From: Cryptococcus deneoformans JEC21
Taxonomy: Eukaryota; Basidiomycota; Tremellomycetes; Tremellales; Cryptococcaceae
Length of the DNA stretch: 64,000 nucleotides
Reading direction: 5' to 3'
Assembly (NCBI RefSeq): GCF_000091045.1
Contig: NC_006691.1
Coordinates: forward strand, 1,208,801 to 1,272,800
Below the pieces are notes generated by a model. That model worked only from the letters and a program-made list of their open reading frames with translations. It did no database searches and was not told the origin of the DNA. Position 1 is the stretch's first letter, and each line of letters opens with the position of its first letter. Position numbers and translations under genes: made by a program. Shown here piece after piece: positions 48,701-61,600 of the stretch.

Positions 48701-51700
48701 AAAGGCTTGGCTGGCGCCATGTACATTGCGATCCCACTGGAAGTCAGGAGTAAGAGTGACGTTGATCTTGAGAAGAGATCGAGTGAGAGGAAGGACGTGA
48801 GCTTGAAGATCAAGTCGGGGAAACTTGTGAACAAGAGACTGAATGTACGCTCCGCTCTTGGGCAAGCCAATCAACTCTCCTAGTTCAGCGGCGTCAAGAT
48901 CAAAGTACCTGTACCAAGGGAAGTCCTTCCTTTCTGCACGCTGAACAATCTCACGATTGATCCTTGGGAATTGCCTGAGGGGAGTCATAGACTTCCACAT
49001 CCTTCTCTCAACCATTTTACACAGGTCAAGAGCAGCTCGCATGGGTTGAGCCCAGCCCTTTTTGAGGCAGATTTCAAACATGGCGCGAATGATACGGCCA
49101 GCAGATTGTTGGATGAAAACCATGTCCGTGACAATGTCAAATCCGGAGAGCTTAAGCTGTGAGATATATGCTTGCAAAAGCACATTCACCTTGGCCACAG
49201 ACTCGTCCACACCTTCCTTCACGGGTATCGGCACCCTCTCAAGCAACTTGGCCAATTCGAGCTTCTCTTCTTGCCTGACAGGAATCAGCCTGAACTCGTT
49301 GCTCAAAGCAAACACTCGGAAGAGGTCGATCATGGTCATGTTAGGTTTAAGGTGCTTGTTATACACAGACATTGAAGAGTACGCAATGTAGTAGTGAGAG
49401 GCAATACGGCCAAGATCAGTAGACTGGAAAACACCAGTAGCACGATCATAGCGAACGAGACCTCCCTTTTCGAGAAGGACAGCAGCGGAATGGATTAGAT
49501 CGGCTACGAGAGAATCAGCGAGGTATTATATACACTTTGCTAATGTTACTCACCTCGCTTCTGAACGAGCGCGTCGTCGCCCTCCTGGTAGTCTGCGCCC
49601 ACGTTATACAGCTTGGGAGACTCCAACATTCGCACATATCTTTTGAATTGTCAGTATTTCCTCTCTCCGCTACTCTTGAGCGATACTTACAAATAAGTAT
49701 AGCCCAACCACTGTACACCTTCGTCCCTATTTCTGACATTTCCAAGCACAATCTCGGCATTCAAGTTATCAACCATCCTGCTCACAAACTGACTCTCAAT
49801 CGGCAACTGTTGGTTCATTAAACTTGTATAGTACTGCAATTCTCCATGGTTGGTGATGATGATACCTTCACCATAAGTGTCGAATTGTGGTCGACCAGCA
49901 CGACCAAGCATCTGAAGGACGTCTTGAGGTGAGAGCTCGGACCATTTACCCTTTTCGGGGTTGTACACTTGGGTACCTTTGATAATAACGGTATGGGCAG
50001 GAAGGTTAACGCCCCAAGCCAGCGTAGCGGTACAGCACAAAACCTGGATGTGACCCTCGAAAAACAATTGCTCGACAGTAGTACGGTCTTCTCGAGACAT
50101 ACCGGCATGGTGGATACCGAAACCAAAGGGCAAGAGGTCCTTGAGCTTGGCATCCTTGCATTGAGCGGCTTCTTGGATAAGAATCTCACGCGAGGCACCC
50201 TCAGGGTTAATGAACTGAGTCAACGTCTCCTTTTCCATAGCGGTATCACGGAGGAACGCGGCAGTCTTGGCGGTTTCCTTTCGAGAGTGGACGAATACAA
50301 GAGTCTGAGATCGGCCGGCGTAGTTGAGAACCTTTTCGTAACAGACCTCGTTGATGGTTTGCAAACGCTTGATTGCCTTCTTCTCAGTGACACCGATAAA
50401 CTGTTGCTTGAGACCGACGGGACGGTAAGAAGCGTCAAAGTAGAAGAGTCCTTGTTTGGGATCGACACGAAGGAAGGTTGCAACATCCTTATAATTTGGC
50501 AATGTCGCAGACAAGCCAACGACACGGACATCATCGTGTGTCTGGTCCATCTTTCTGATGGTTCTCGAAAGAATACTTTCCAAAACAGGTCCTCGGTCAT
50601 CGTGCAAAAGATGAATCTCATCGACGATAATCAACCTCACGAGGTTGGTGTAGCTGGTGTCAGTACTCTTTCGGGTGATGACATCCCATTTCTCGGGGGT
50701 CGTTACAATGATCTGAGTTTCAGAGATTTGCTGCTTTGTCAACTGGCTATCACCAGTCAACTCTGCGACATGAATACCGAGTGAAGAGAAACGTTTGGAA
50801 AACGCGTCAACTTGTTCTTGAACAAGAGCCTTCATGGGAGAGACGTAGATAATCTTGAAGGCGTCCTTGTCAATGAAACCAGTGGCCTCGTCGCGGAATT
50901 GAGAGATCGCTCGAAGAATGGTCAGGGCAGCACAGTTGGTCTGCGGAATAAGTTAATTTCTATTACAAGACAGTGGAATGTGATGCTCACTTTTCCCGCA
51001 CCCGTAGGAGCACAAATTAACATCGGCTCATTTGTTCCCCAAGCAATAGGAAACACCTTGCTCTGAATTACGTTCAATTCCCTAGTCTTCACGCTCTCCC
51101 ATACAGGCCATGTCCATTCCGGCATCTTGGTAATCGGCACCAATTCACCTACGACAGGCTCACGTCGTTTTGGCTCAGGCACATGAATTTCCTCGTAGCC
51201 CTTCATCTGACGCTTAAAAGACCCTTCAGGAAGACGGACCTTCTTGGCCGTAAGGAGATGACCACCTTCGCTGAAAATGAGGGAGTCGATGTCGATGGTC
51301 TTGCGAGGCTGGGCAATGGTACCAGGCTGAATGGTGGCGGTTTTGGGGATAACAACAGAAGTAGACACGTGGTCGGGCTTCTTGGCAATACCACGCAACT
51401 CTCGGAGAATCCATCCAACACCCTTCTCTCGCATAGCAACCTCGACATCCTGCTTCTCATCCTCGTTACTCCTCGCAAGCTTCGTACACCAAACTATGAC
51501 GTCCCTGTTCTTCGTTAACTTGGCGACTAAGTCGAAGTTTTCGTAACCGAACATCTCAGCCAAACTGTTTTCGAGATCTCGAAGTTCGGCATCCGAAGAG
51601 AGGAGAGTGAGTGCTTGGGAGGTAAAGTCGGAAGATTGGACAGGATCAGGATAGTAGGACGCAATGAGACGTTGCAACCAAAAGCCGTCAATGTCACGGG

Positions 51701-52581
51701 GAGAAACCCTGTCGGAATCGGTAGTAGCAGTCCTTTTCGATGATTTGCCACCAAGGACAAGCGCATCTTGCTCATCTTCAGCAGCTTCCGCTCCTGACTC
51801 TTCTTCGTCCTCTTCATCCTCTTCCTCGTCCTCGTCTGACGGGTTACCACCAATCTCAAAGTCATCCTCGCTTTCCTCATCTTCGTCCTCGAAAAGAACC
51901 GCGACGCCTTCTTGATCTACTGCTTGTTGCCTTTCATCTGCCCCACCCTCCTCTTCTTCTACATAATCTGTAATTTTCTTACCCAAGCTGACAAGCTGAG
52001 CCCAGATAGACTCATCCATCTGCCCAAGTACTGATTCGACATCTTTTCGTTTGTCAAACTCCTTCAAATCTTCCGACTTAAGTGATTCCAGTATTGTATC
52101 CGCAGCGGATCTCACGACCTCTTGCGTTTGGTCGCCCAAAATCGTGTGAGTTAACCCAAGTAACAACTCATATACCTCTCTTGTCTCTGCTGTTCTTGGT
52201 CTATATCTCAACCCCTCCATTTCAGCTACCGTATCTAGAACGCCTTGTGTACCGAACTGTGCGCGAGATTTCTCTTGAGCTCGGCGGATGGAGCGCTCGA
52301 CCTCATCGGCAGAAGTAAGTTTGGATTTAGCTTTTCGTTTTTCAAGGTCTTTAGGTGCCGTTGCCTGTACGCGTGAACCCATAGTTTTGGGATCGATACG
52401 TCCTACAAGGGACTCAGGAGCACCTGTAGGTTCGTCGTTCCTCACAACTGAGCGATCTGTATGTCCTCAAGGTCAGTTTGACACTTTCGATAAAAGAGCT
52501 AAACTGACCTTGATTCACTACGAGGGAGCTCATCGCCCCGTAGTTGAACTGGGAAAGATCCCTACCGCCTTTTTTGGACAT
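45758..52581 (-). CDS. BRR2: Brr2, U5 snRNP RNA helicase of the spliceosome
   Basis: Brr2 unwinds U4/U6 to activate the spliceosome. Eight exons (minus), 52581-52509, 52456-50991, 50940-49691, 49639-49554, 49503-47423, 47366-47004, 46951-46251 and 46196-45758, encode 2152 residues, the normal size. The N-terminal region has an acidic tract (about residues 200-260) and a PWI-like helical part. The active helicase cassette shows [12 protein letters not shown] near 510, [33 protein letters not shown] and [12 protein letters not shown]. The second cassette has [13 protein letters not shown] near 1353, [16 protein letters not shown] and [12 protein letters not shown]; its DELQ and RACRP changes are those expected of the inactive regulatory cassette. 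Each cassette is followed by a Sec63 unit, with [20 protein letters not shown] near the end. The motif I exon ends exactly at the GK. Confidence 0.98.
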
Positions 52582-53787
52582 GGTGGCGGATTTTAGGAAA
52601 ATAGGGAAAGACTAGAAGGATGAAAAAAGAAAAGCAATAGGATGTAGGCGGAATCGCCGTATTAGCCCAGAGCAACTGGAAGGGCAACGAAAGTGGTGGC
52701 GAAGCTAAATGGTAGGATGAAATAAGAACTAGATCGATGTTTACGTAAAATGGCATTTACCGTAAGCGGAAATTTTAGGGTCACCTATTTAGAATCTGGT
52801 AGCTATACAGCAGTACGAGCACAAAAACCGAAAGTCCATTACCTCTGCCGAGTCATACCAGACGTGCTTAGGTTTGGTCCAGTAACTCATCAAATTATAG
52901 AACGACATGAGAGATTCAACAATGTCGTTCGCGGCTGCACCATCCGTGGGAGTGGACAAGCCAATAGTCATAATGTGACGGTTTGGTTTGCACAGTACAC
53001 GCTGGAACCTGTGCCCATTTAATGAATGACAATAAATAGTTGCACCACTGCACGAGTACGACATCCCATTCATGGCATGCACATGCTACGAGGAAACGAA
53101 GGAGAATACGTTGCTGTTGAATCACAAGTGAGAAACACTATTCATACATCTCCTACATGGTGGTGTCTGAAGGGTAGTAGTTGTCCTGGTCGAAGTCTTC
53201 GACCTCGGAAACAGGAGCGCCAAGTAACTTCCAAGATAGCTTGTTGAAGAGTCACCAGACTGTGAAAGTACTACTGTGTAGATGATGTTTCTTTTCTAGT
53301 GTCTATGTATGTATTAATGGTAATGATAAATTTTGGGCTCATGTGTGTTGATTGCTTGTTGTTTGCATTTTACTGATTGAAGCAGGCTCCTGATCGAAAT
53401 CCAATTGTATTTCAACTGCAGCATTCTGACTTCTAAAAAATGTGTTAATACTTCTCTGATAAGTCACCTCAGACAGGACTTCTTTCCATCTTCATCCCAT
53501 ACCCAAGGCACAAGGCCGTACACAAAAGCACAGGCCCAGAAGTTATTGCTGCATGTATCTTATTACTCGTAGTGTGAAATTTGAAATGAATACACGTAAA
53601 TAAAGTAGCAATAAGAAGGAAGCAAATAAATGACCATTCCATCGGCTAAATCCGAGCTGCTGGCACTAACTAAATAATAAGTAACCAACAAAGCGCAAGG
53701 AAGAACGGAGACACAAAGGTTCAGTGTATCGTTCAATTCTTTTTGTCATCTCTGTTTTCTGTCTCATATTCCATATCTATATTATTC
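52582..53787. promoter_or_regulatory. Divergent intergenic region (BRR2 / MCH1-like) with possible coding remnants
   Basis: 1.2 kb between head-to-head genes, so both promoters should be here. On the minus strand it also holds two coding-looking pieces. One is an exon-like stretch at about 53153-53240 ending ...EVEDFDQDNYYPSDTTM-stop after an AACAAG acceptor. The other is a segment at 52850-52970 (GLSTPTDGAAANDIVESLMS, FYNLMSYWTKPKHVWYDSAE) that ends at a GTAATG donor-like site. I could not join them into a gene. Confidence 0.4.
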
Positions 53788-56020
53788 ATGGAAATCCCAT
53801 CAACGGTCGCCCGTCAGTCATCGCGCACTCGCCTCATCCCAGAAAACCAGCACGGCCCACATCTCTCCAAGGAGATCACTCCCGGTGCTCGCGCAATGAG
53901 CCTCGAGCGGTTAATCCCCTTCCGAAATGGGTGGTCAGCGGTCGAGAGGAGAAGAGCAGGTGTGTTTGCCACATCTGTTGTTGTTGGATTGGCAAGGTGA
54001 GCTTGTTTCGTTCAAGTCGAGCTAGTTACTAACGCAATGAATTGGGACAGTGGAAGTAACTATGGTTACTCGGCATATGCTCCTCAGCTGGCCAGTCAGT
54101 TGGTAATTAGCGCAACCTTGGTCAACTTGATCGGCCTCGCTGGGAACTTTGGCATGTACACATCTGGACCTGTATGGGGTAAGATTGTCGACTCCAAGGG
54201 GCAGAAGATGTGGGTTCCTGTTCCTTCATGTGTCATAATGCTGCTTATCAGTCATTAGTCCGCTGCTGGCCGGGGGTCTTTGTTGTCTTTTAGGTTACGG
54301 TATTACGCATGCTTTTTATACCCATATCATTCCTCTTCGCTCTCCGTCATCTGATGACCCTTCTTACCTTCGCTTATCTCTTCTTCTTTTTGCAATGTTC
54401 CTTACGGGCTGCGGCGGTTCAGCAGGTCTGACGTCTGGTGTGAACGCAGTTGCCAAATCATTCCCGGACTCGACACGGGCTTCCGCAACGGGTGCCGTCC
54501 TTGCCGGTTTTGGTCTCAGCGCATTTCTGTTTTCAGCTCTCGGTCATTTGTTTTGGCCAGGCGACTCGGGAGGTTTGCTTGCTCTGTTGACAGTCGGTAC
54601 TGGTGGGCCCATGTTGTTCGCGGCGTTTATTGTCAGAGCAATGCCTCCCGAAGGTGAACAAAGCCTCGGCCCACCTCTGTATGAACAAGTCGAGCAAGAC
54701 GAGGACGGAGATGGGATGGGTGTAGAAGTCGCCGTCGGTGATTACGGCTCCCCTACATTTTCTCGCTCAAGCTCCTTTGAGCTCAGTCGATCGATGGAAT
54801 TTTCTCGCTCCCGTTCACCAGCTGCCCGAGGACGTCATATTCATCCTGACCCCGACCATCCTCAACCCCACGCTCACTTTGGCGCCCTTCCTCCGTCTCA
54901 TAATGCTACCCATAAACCACCTCGTTCCCGCTCATCCTCTCTCTCGTCTTTGCCCCCGACTCTACTCACTCACTCCCCTGTTGACTTGATCAAGACGGTC
55001 GACTTTTGGTTACTCTTCATCATCCTCGCTGTTCTTTCTGGGACTGGATTGATGTATATCAATAATGCTGGAACAGTAGTGCTCGCCTTGGCGAGAGAAG
55101 GGAAGAGGGTGTATAATAAGGAAAAGATTGGCGGGTGGCAGGCAAAGCAGGTAGGGTTGGTCAGCATTTGGAACTGTGCTGGTCGAATACTGGGCGGTAA
55201 GTCGATTAGCCACTATCAAGTTTAAAGCTTAGGCCACCCCTCAGGCGTGTACTCTGACTTTTGCAAAACCCATTTCCAAATCCGACGCATTTGGGCCCTC
55301 CCACTCGTGGCATGTTTGTTCATCGTCTCCCAACTCTCTGCCTTATCTACCACACATGCGCAATCGCTATGGATCGTGTCCAGCCTTCTCGGTCTCGCGT
55401 ACGGGGCATTGTTCAACGTGATGCCCATGTTAATTTTGGAATGGTTTGGAATGAGACACTTTTCTCAAAACTGGGGCTGGACGGCGGTAGCACCTATCAT
55501 TGGAAGCAATACGTTCAATGTGTTGTTTGGGAGCGTTTATGATGCTAATTCTGTGAGTATTCTAAGCTTTTTTTTTTTTGATTCTGTCGAGTTGCTAATC
55601 CTGTGAAAGGTTGGACGGATAGGATCGTTTGATCCCGAGGGAACGGACGTTAGCGGGGTGATGGGGATGATGGATTTCATCAAACGTGGGGGCGTTGCTC
55701 TACCTGATGATGGATCACACGATTGTACGTATCCTTCTTTCATCCAGAACGTACTCGCGGCTAACTCTCATCTTTCCTGGCCTCTCCTCTCATCTTTCCT
55801 GGTCTCTCGCCCCTTTTTTTCCTTGTCCTCCATCCCTCTTTTCCATTTCATTCATATCTTCCCGTTGGGCTCGGTTTTCAAAATAGGTCTAATGGGCGAA
55901 GAATGCTATGGCTTAGCATTCAAGTTATCCTTTTTGGGATGCATTCTGGCCCTCGTACTGAGTGTTTTGGCCGGTGTGAGAAGGGAAAAGATGAGTAAAG
56001 AGCGGAGAGGTGCCATGTGA
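53788..56020 (+). CDS. Mch1-like major facilitator transporter
   Basis: This is a nodulin-like/Mch1-type MFS transporter, related by sequence to monocarboxylate permeases though yeast Mch1 does not visibly carry monocarboxylates. Exons 53788-53996, 54051-54209, 54259-55196, 55245-55552, 55610-55724 and 55887-56020 encode 620 residues. The first half has GSNYGYSAYAPQLASQL, LVNLIGLAGNFGMYTSGPVW, LLAGGLCCLLGYG and GCGGSAGLTSGVNAVAKSFP. A long hydrophilic loop between helices 6 and 7 carries Ser/Arg repeats (SRSSSFELSRSMEFSRSRS). The second half continues VDFWLLFIILAVLSGTGLMY, VGLVSIWNCAGRILGGVYSD and NWGWTAVAPIIGSNTFNVLF. The last intron is 162 nt and contains a 20-nt direct repeat. Likely vacuolar or plasma membrane; substrate unknown. 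Confidence 0.85.
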
Positions 56021-56805
56021 GTTATTGTTGTTGAAGGGTTACGAAGTTGTTCTGTAGCGCTGATCTTTGGTTTTCTGCGTACTAGTTTGGCCAGGAGAAC
56101 AAGTTCAGATGAAGTTTAATGAGTCTTCGTTATTTGGGTTAACCTGGCCACGGAAGCTCAATGAACGTTGTAGCTGTTATTTCACATCTCTTATTATGTC
56201 GGCAACAAAGGAGATTTTTTTGGTAAGCTAAAAGTTAGATATTAGAGGGGGCTGTAACAGTACAACGGTAGTTGGCTTGTAGATAAGGTTATTAGGTTTG
56301 GAGATCTAGCGCCATTGCCCCATATATATAACGATTTCGTGCAACGATGCACCAGCTTATGACGGAAACTGGAAGTTAGGTATATACAGTGCAGAGCAAG
56401 CATATTAAGCATCAAGCAAGCAGAAATCATATCACGTGAGTTAAAAACAACGATTGAATGGTAAGAACAAAAGGGGTGGTTAAGAATACACGTTATTACA
56501 AACATTGTGCAGGTTTCCTTTGACTTTTCATGGACAAGGTTAAGGAAAGTAGGATGAAATAAGATAGACGGGACAAATAAGTGGAGGACTTTAATGCTAG
56601 AAGGAGATGGTGTTGAGTCAAGGACAGGAGGACCACCAGGGGACTGGGGACTTACGAGGACAGAGAAAAGTGTGAGAAATGAACTTTGCACAGAAATAAT
56701 GCCAGGAAGTCCATGTTTGGAACCGATGCTAAAGGACTATACCCAACAATCAGCTAATGGACATTGAAAAGACCAGATGAAGAGGCGTACAGGAAACAGA
56801 AAAAT
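56021..56805. other. Convergent intergenic region
   Basis: 785 bp between converging genes. A minus-strand frame (56242-56691) is open but starts at GTG and shows no domain; it is probably 3' UTR sequence of the neighbouring minus-strand gene. Confidence 0.4.
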
Positions 56806-58197
56806 TTAAATGACCACTTTCTCCATTTTTTCCACCTCCTCCACCACGTCAACGTCCATTGCTTCTCCAACTTCGGGCGTGTTGGAAGTATTTTGCCTTA
56901 AGTCATTCACAACCACTTTCTTCCACAAGATGCCTGCTTCCACATCACCTAAAATGCTCAGTCGCCTTTTACCTTTTGCCTTCCCGTTGGACTCATTTGT
57001 CGTGGTGAACGTTGGAGAACCGTCCGGGTCGTAATTCTCATCGATCACTCGGACGTCGGTGGAAGTCTTGATTGGAGCAAGGCCAGTGACAGGGGGGGGA
57101 TCAAAAGTAGGCGTGGGAACGGCAGGAGACCTAGACCTTTCTCCGCGAGGAGTGGAAGTTCGACTAGATGATGGTGATGATACCCCAGACCAGCTTGGGA
57201 CGAGAGGCAGTGCTCTACCTTTATGTAGGATTGCAGATGAAGGAAGGTATCGCGGGTCGGCAAAGGTGCTTGGTCGTTTAATTGGGTCTTCGCGCTCTTT
57301 ACCTTTGTCATTAATTTTGGTTGATGACGAAGATGAAGACGAAGAACGGATGATAGTGGTGGGAGAGTGAGTGATGGAAGAGATGGTGACAGATGGGAAG
57401 ATGGTGGGTGGGAGATACTTGGGACGAATAGGCTGTTTATCGGTTATCTTATCAGTGGTCCCTTTATCACGTGAAGGACGGGATAAGGGCATCTGTGCCC
57501 CCCTCTTTGCCAAATGGCTAGTGGGCGGAAACATGCTTCTAACATCGTGAGGATGTGTCGGGAAGGGACATGGACCGAGGGAAGGGTCTGTAAGATGTGG
57601 GCAGGTGGTTGCGAATATGGAGAATTGTGGAGCGACTGGCGTCTTGCTGTTGCTGCTGTTGCCTGCGGCTGGCGGGGTTGCAAATATGGAGCCAGCAGGA
57701 GGCGCCGGGGGATATGCAGGAGTCAATGGCTTGATTGCATTCCTACCATTACTCCTGCTCCACCTGTTCGGAGCATTTGTCGGAGTATTGTTATCGTTGT
57801 CGACCGGTGCGGGGAATACCTTTGCGGGGTCGGCTTTCCCGGCCGACGTTGCCGGTGCGCGAGCATTTTGGGGTTGACTCGCAGGTAGGCGAGCGTTTTT
57901 TTGCGCCAACAAAGAAGGGATGTGCTGAGGTATAATGCGTGGCCCACCTACACCGTCATAGATCTCTGGGGGGGTCGCTGTTCCAGACCTGGATTGTTGC
58001 TTCTTTCGGTCCCAGCTGCTAGTATCACTCGCAATGTAAACTGGTTCCGGCCACCCAGATAAGGCGATCATGATCGGTGAAGGTTCGCTGCCTCTTCTGG
58101 CTTTGCGTTGTGGTGAGTAAGGCGGTGGAGTGCTAGACATAAGGCGTGGGCTGCTAGGAGTACTCTTTGAAGAGGAATGGGATGCTTGTTGGAGCAT
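56806..58197 (-). CDS. Hypothetical disordered protein, 463 residues
   Basis: One long open frame with a true ATG at 58197 (MLQQASHSSSKS). Almost the whole protein is low complexity, rich in Pro, Ser and Thr (TPSSPRLMSSTPPPYSPQRK), with a possible structured island early on (MIALSGWPEPVYIASDTSSW). A Cys/His-bearing stretch in the middle (FATTCPHLTDPSLGPCPFPT) could bind metal. Near the C-terminus VRVIDENYDPDGSP and RRLSILGDVEAGILWKKVVV look conserved. It ends in an acidic helix (EAMDVDVVEEVEKMEKVVI). No known family recognised. Ser-Pro sites and basic patches (KARRGSEPSP, RSRSPAVP) suggest a phosphorylated nuclear or regulatory protein. That is inference only. Confidence 0.7.
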   Translation of the reverse strand: MLQQASHSSSKSTPSSPRLMSSTPPPYSPQRKARRGSEPSPIMIALSGWPEPVYIASDTSSWDRKKQQSRSGTATPPEIYDGVGGPRIIPQHIPSLLAQKNARLPASQPQNARAPATSAGKADPAKVFPAPVDNDNNTPTNAPNRWSRSNGRNAIKPLTPAYPPAPPAGSIFATPPAAGNSSNSKTPVAPQFSIFATTCPHLTDPSLGPCPFPTHPHDVRSMFPPTSHLAKRGAQMPLSRPSRDKGTTDKITDKQPIRPKYLPPTIFPSVTISSITHSPTTIIRSSSSSSSSTKINDKGKEREDPIKRPSTFADPRYLPSSAILHKGRALPLVPSWSGVSSPSSSRTSTPRGERSRSPAVPTPTFDPPPVTGLAPIKTSTDVRVIDENYDPDGSPTFTTTNESNGKAKGKRRLSILGDVEAGILWKKVVVNDLRQNTSNTPEVGEAMDVDVVEEVEKMEKVVI

Positions 58198-58673
58198 TGT
58201 TGTTTGTGGAGATGGAGTTGCAAAAAGTGGGGAAACTGTTCGGAAGTCTTTTGTACGCGACGGCGGGTGTTCGGGATTCCGAATCAGTTCCCATGTTCAG
58301 ATCTGCCAGGCACGTAATTACAACCTCCTTCGTTCATTCCTAAATCGCCACCTATTCATGTCTAGTTGTCGGGTATGGAGATAAGCGACGATTTCTAATC
58401 CCCATGGGGACTGCATTTAATAAATTAAGAATTCCCCTGTTCCCTCTGGATTCCCGGCCCTAACAGTATCGAGCACGACGACGAACGACAGGAAAAACTG
58501 GACATTAAAAAATTATTACAATTGTAGAAGAAAAATGTGTACAAAAGGCCCAGCCCCAGCATCAGAAACCAGGCAGCAGAACGCAAGGATATCTGTATGA
58601 TGAATCATTTGCTCATCCTCCAACCTTTCTTTTCCCCTTGACCTCCGCTGCTATCTATTCTGTTATCCGACGC
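58198..58673. other. Spacer between two minus-strand genes
   Basis: 476 bp containing the promoter of the disordered-protein gene and the POT1 3' flank. No gene seen. Confidence 0.4.
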
Positions 58674-61600
58674 TTAGTAGCCTGATCTCTTCATCCCGAA
58701 AATCCTGTTCTGCACAACCTTGCCATACTTGACAATATACGGCTCCAATGTCCAATCGATCCATGGACGTGGTCTCCTCCCATCATCACCTTCTTTACCC
58801 ATCAAGATATCCCTTGCCTCCTTACAGCACTGTTCCAGGCGTTGCTTGGTTTTCTGTTTATCTCTGGGGTTTGTGGTTGGTTCGTACGGCGGAAGTGGCG
58901 GCAACCATTCTTCCTATTTCAGGGCCAGGTCGGGGAAGAAGACGCGCTGGTTAGCCAATAGCTAAAAATATAACTCATAACCTTATGCACCACGAAACGT
59001 CCCTTTGCTACCCCGCACTTTCGGCAAAGTTATACGCGCCTTTGCTACGTCACTTCTTCTCGTCCTCCTTTTACTCCTTGCTCACGTCTTTCCTCATTCC
59101 GGATAACACACCATCCCGACTCCAGCATATCCAAATAAAAATGAAAGAGACAGATGACTCACTGCTTCTTCCCCGCAAAATACTGTCAAATCCGACTGCC
59201 TATCCATAAGCAACAGATAAAACCTATACCTCCACTCCACTTGCTTCCCTTCGACATCTCCACAGTTTCCACACGACATTAGATTTGATTGAAAGCACTT
59301 ATTACAATTCTTGCACCAAGCATGCACCAACATCTCCCTCTCGCCTACTTCTTCCCGGGAAAAGATATCATCCACTTTGGCAATCGTTCGCAGCTTGGCT
59401 GGTTCCCTGAACTCGGTTATGTCGGATAACGTGGAGAGAGGGTGTTTGGTAGGGTGGCGGTAGATGGTATGAAGCGCGCGCCAGCAATCGGCCGGTTGTA
59501 CGAGGGGCGTCATAGGGATGATGGTGCTTATTGCAGTGGCGGAAGAGTCGGTGGTTGAGAGGGCGGGACGACTAGTCTGATTGGTGAGGGGAATGGACGC
59601 TTGTTTCGTTTCTGGTACTTTTCCGGAGGGGACTGCAGATGCTGGCTGAGGCTCGACTTCCAGCTCCGCTTCCGGTTCTGGCTCGGAATCGAAATATTCG
59701 ATTCCAGTTACAGCGGTCTCCTTTGCCCTCAGCTCCATAATCTTCCTACTCATCTACGGTCAGCTCATCCTACAACGCCTTGCGAGATGCATTGGGCGCA
59801 CGCACCTTTCAATTTCCGCCTTGATATCCACATCAATTACTGGGCTAATTTTCCTCTCTCTAAAGTTCTGCGTCGCTGTTCCCTTATTCGCCCAGAAAAT
59901 CTCTACAGAACCAGATTGACGATGCATCTTGCAGTGCAGGTTCGGGATTTTCACGATGCTGCCTTTTTTCAAATGCTCAATCCCTGACTCGCTGCCGAAA
60001 TCGTCTATGGCGACACAGAAGACAGCCTCGGGAGGCAGACCGAAGGCCAAATTGTGAAAGTTGGAATTGATATGGCCTGCTCGGACAGGGCACGTCCCGT
60101 CCGTAATGTACACTTCGAGAGCGGGGCCTTGCCTCTGCTCTTTGAGGTTATCGATTACTTTCAAAATCTTTTAGGTGTCAGCTGGGATACACATCACGAT
60201 TCAAACATCAGATGACTTACTTTGACATTGCCATCGAAGAAATTCCCGACTTCAACGTTGGCAAGATACATCATCTTTGCCTTCTTCCCGCTCATCCCAT
60301 CCACAATCTGCTTGCCCGTGCTCGAAGCTGTATTCCAGCTCCATAAAGCCTTCATCCTCTCCAACTCATCGTCGCCCAGCGGATATTTCTGATATTCCGA
60401 AGGATTAATTGGTTGTCGGCCACCGCGCCAAATGAAAAGCTGATCACTGTTACTTCCACAATTCAGTTTCGACTTATCGTTGAATCTGGTTGAAAAACAA
60501 TTGCGGCATAGCACGACGTCGCCAATTTTGAATTTATTCTTGAGAAGTTCGCCATCCCTTCTGAAAATCGCCAAAACAAGTTGTTCAGAAGCGATAGCGT
60601 TGCTAGGGTCTGTCAAAACGAGAGATATAATCCAATCTTTGCCTGCCATAAAGTAAATGAGTTATGGAAAAAGCATATATGGAATAGCATACCATTTCTC
60701 GTAGGCGGTGAGGGCCCATTGATATGACCGACTACGCCTACAGCACCGATACCGTTCATTCTATTTGTAAAAGCTGCAATCTCCTCGAGCGTGTGATATA
60801 TAGTACCCTTATGGTTATGTTTAGCCTCTAAACCAGAATTTTGACATGATGTAACCCACGTTCTTCGCTCTAAATCCTTTATTGAGTTCAGATCCGCTTG
60901 GAAGTACAGCGCGTTGGGTGACACTTCCGGTTTCACCAATAGCACCGCTTATAGACGTATTGTCACCCGACTGAGGACCAGCAGGAAGCGTGGGCTGATT
61001 TGCGCTAGGACCAAAGCTTATCCAACCATCGCCTTGTATTTGTACCCTTCTTACAGCAGACGCAGCTCTAGGGGCAGGAACAGAAGGGGCGTTCGTCGGT
61101 GTGAGGTTTGAGCTCAAATTCACCACAGTTGGAGGCGCTGGGGCAGTAACGAGGGAGTCGGCAGGTCGTTCATCACTACGATGTCGTTTGGCACTGGGAT
61201 CCAATTCTTCGCTTGATCGTTTACGAGCGTCTACCAAGAGCTGGTCTGGAGGTTGAAATTCGGAAAGAGGTCTGACTGGTTTGACGACTGGGATATTGAT
61301 AGCTGTTGCAGGCCTAAGGAGTTCACGTGAATCGCCGGAATAAGAACGAGAGCAGTGGACCTTAGTCATAGGAATTTTGGGTTCTGAATGCGTTCATTAA
61401 CCGTCTTTTCAAGGTTCAAGAGCCTTTGAAGGTAGTGATGACCTACCATTGATAATCTTGATGGTTCTATCATTGAACTTGAGAGTTAATCCCCCAACAC
61501 CAGCCAGAACTACATCTGTGTACGGTTTTTGTTTGGGGTCACTCAGTTTTGGAGTTTGAATATCAAGAACTTTCATTTCTCCCAAATCAATTTCCTTCAC

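Noticed and set aside
49969..50784. Long plus-strand open frame of about 270 codons inside BRR2
   Set aside because: It is the antisense of the first helicase cassette, shows no domain, and BRR2 on the other strand is unmistakable.
56242..56691. Minus-strand frame of about 149 codons
   Set aside because: It begins at GTG, not ATG, and has no family features.
60826..60859. 34-nt intron in POT1
   Set aside because: Too short; a later acceptor (CATAAG) gives a 52-nt intron in the same phase.
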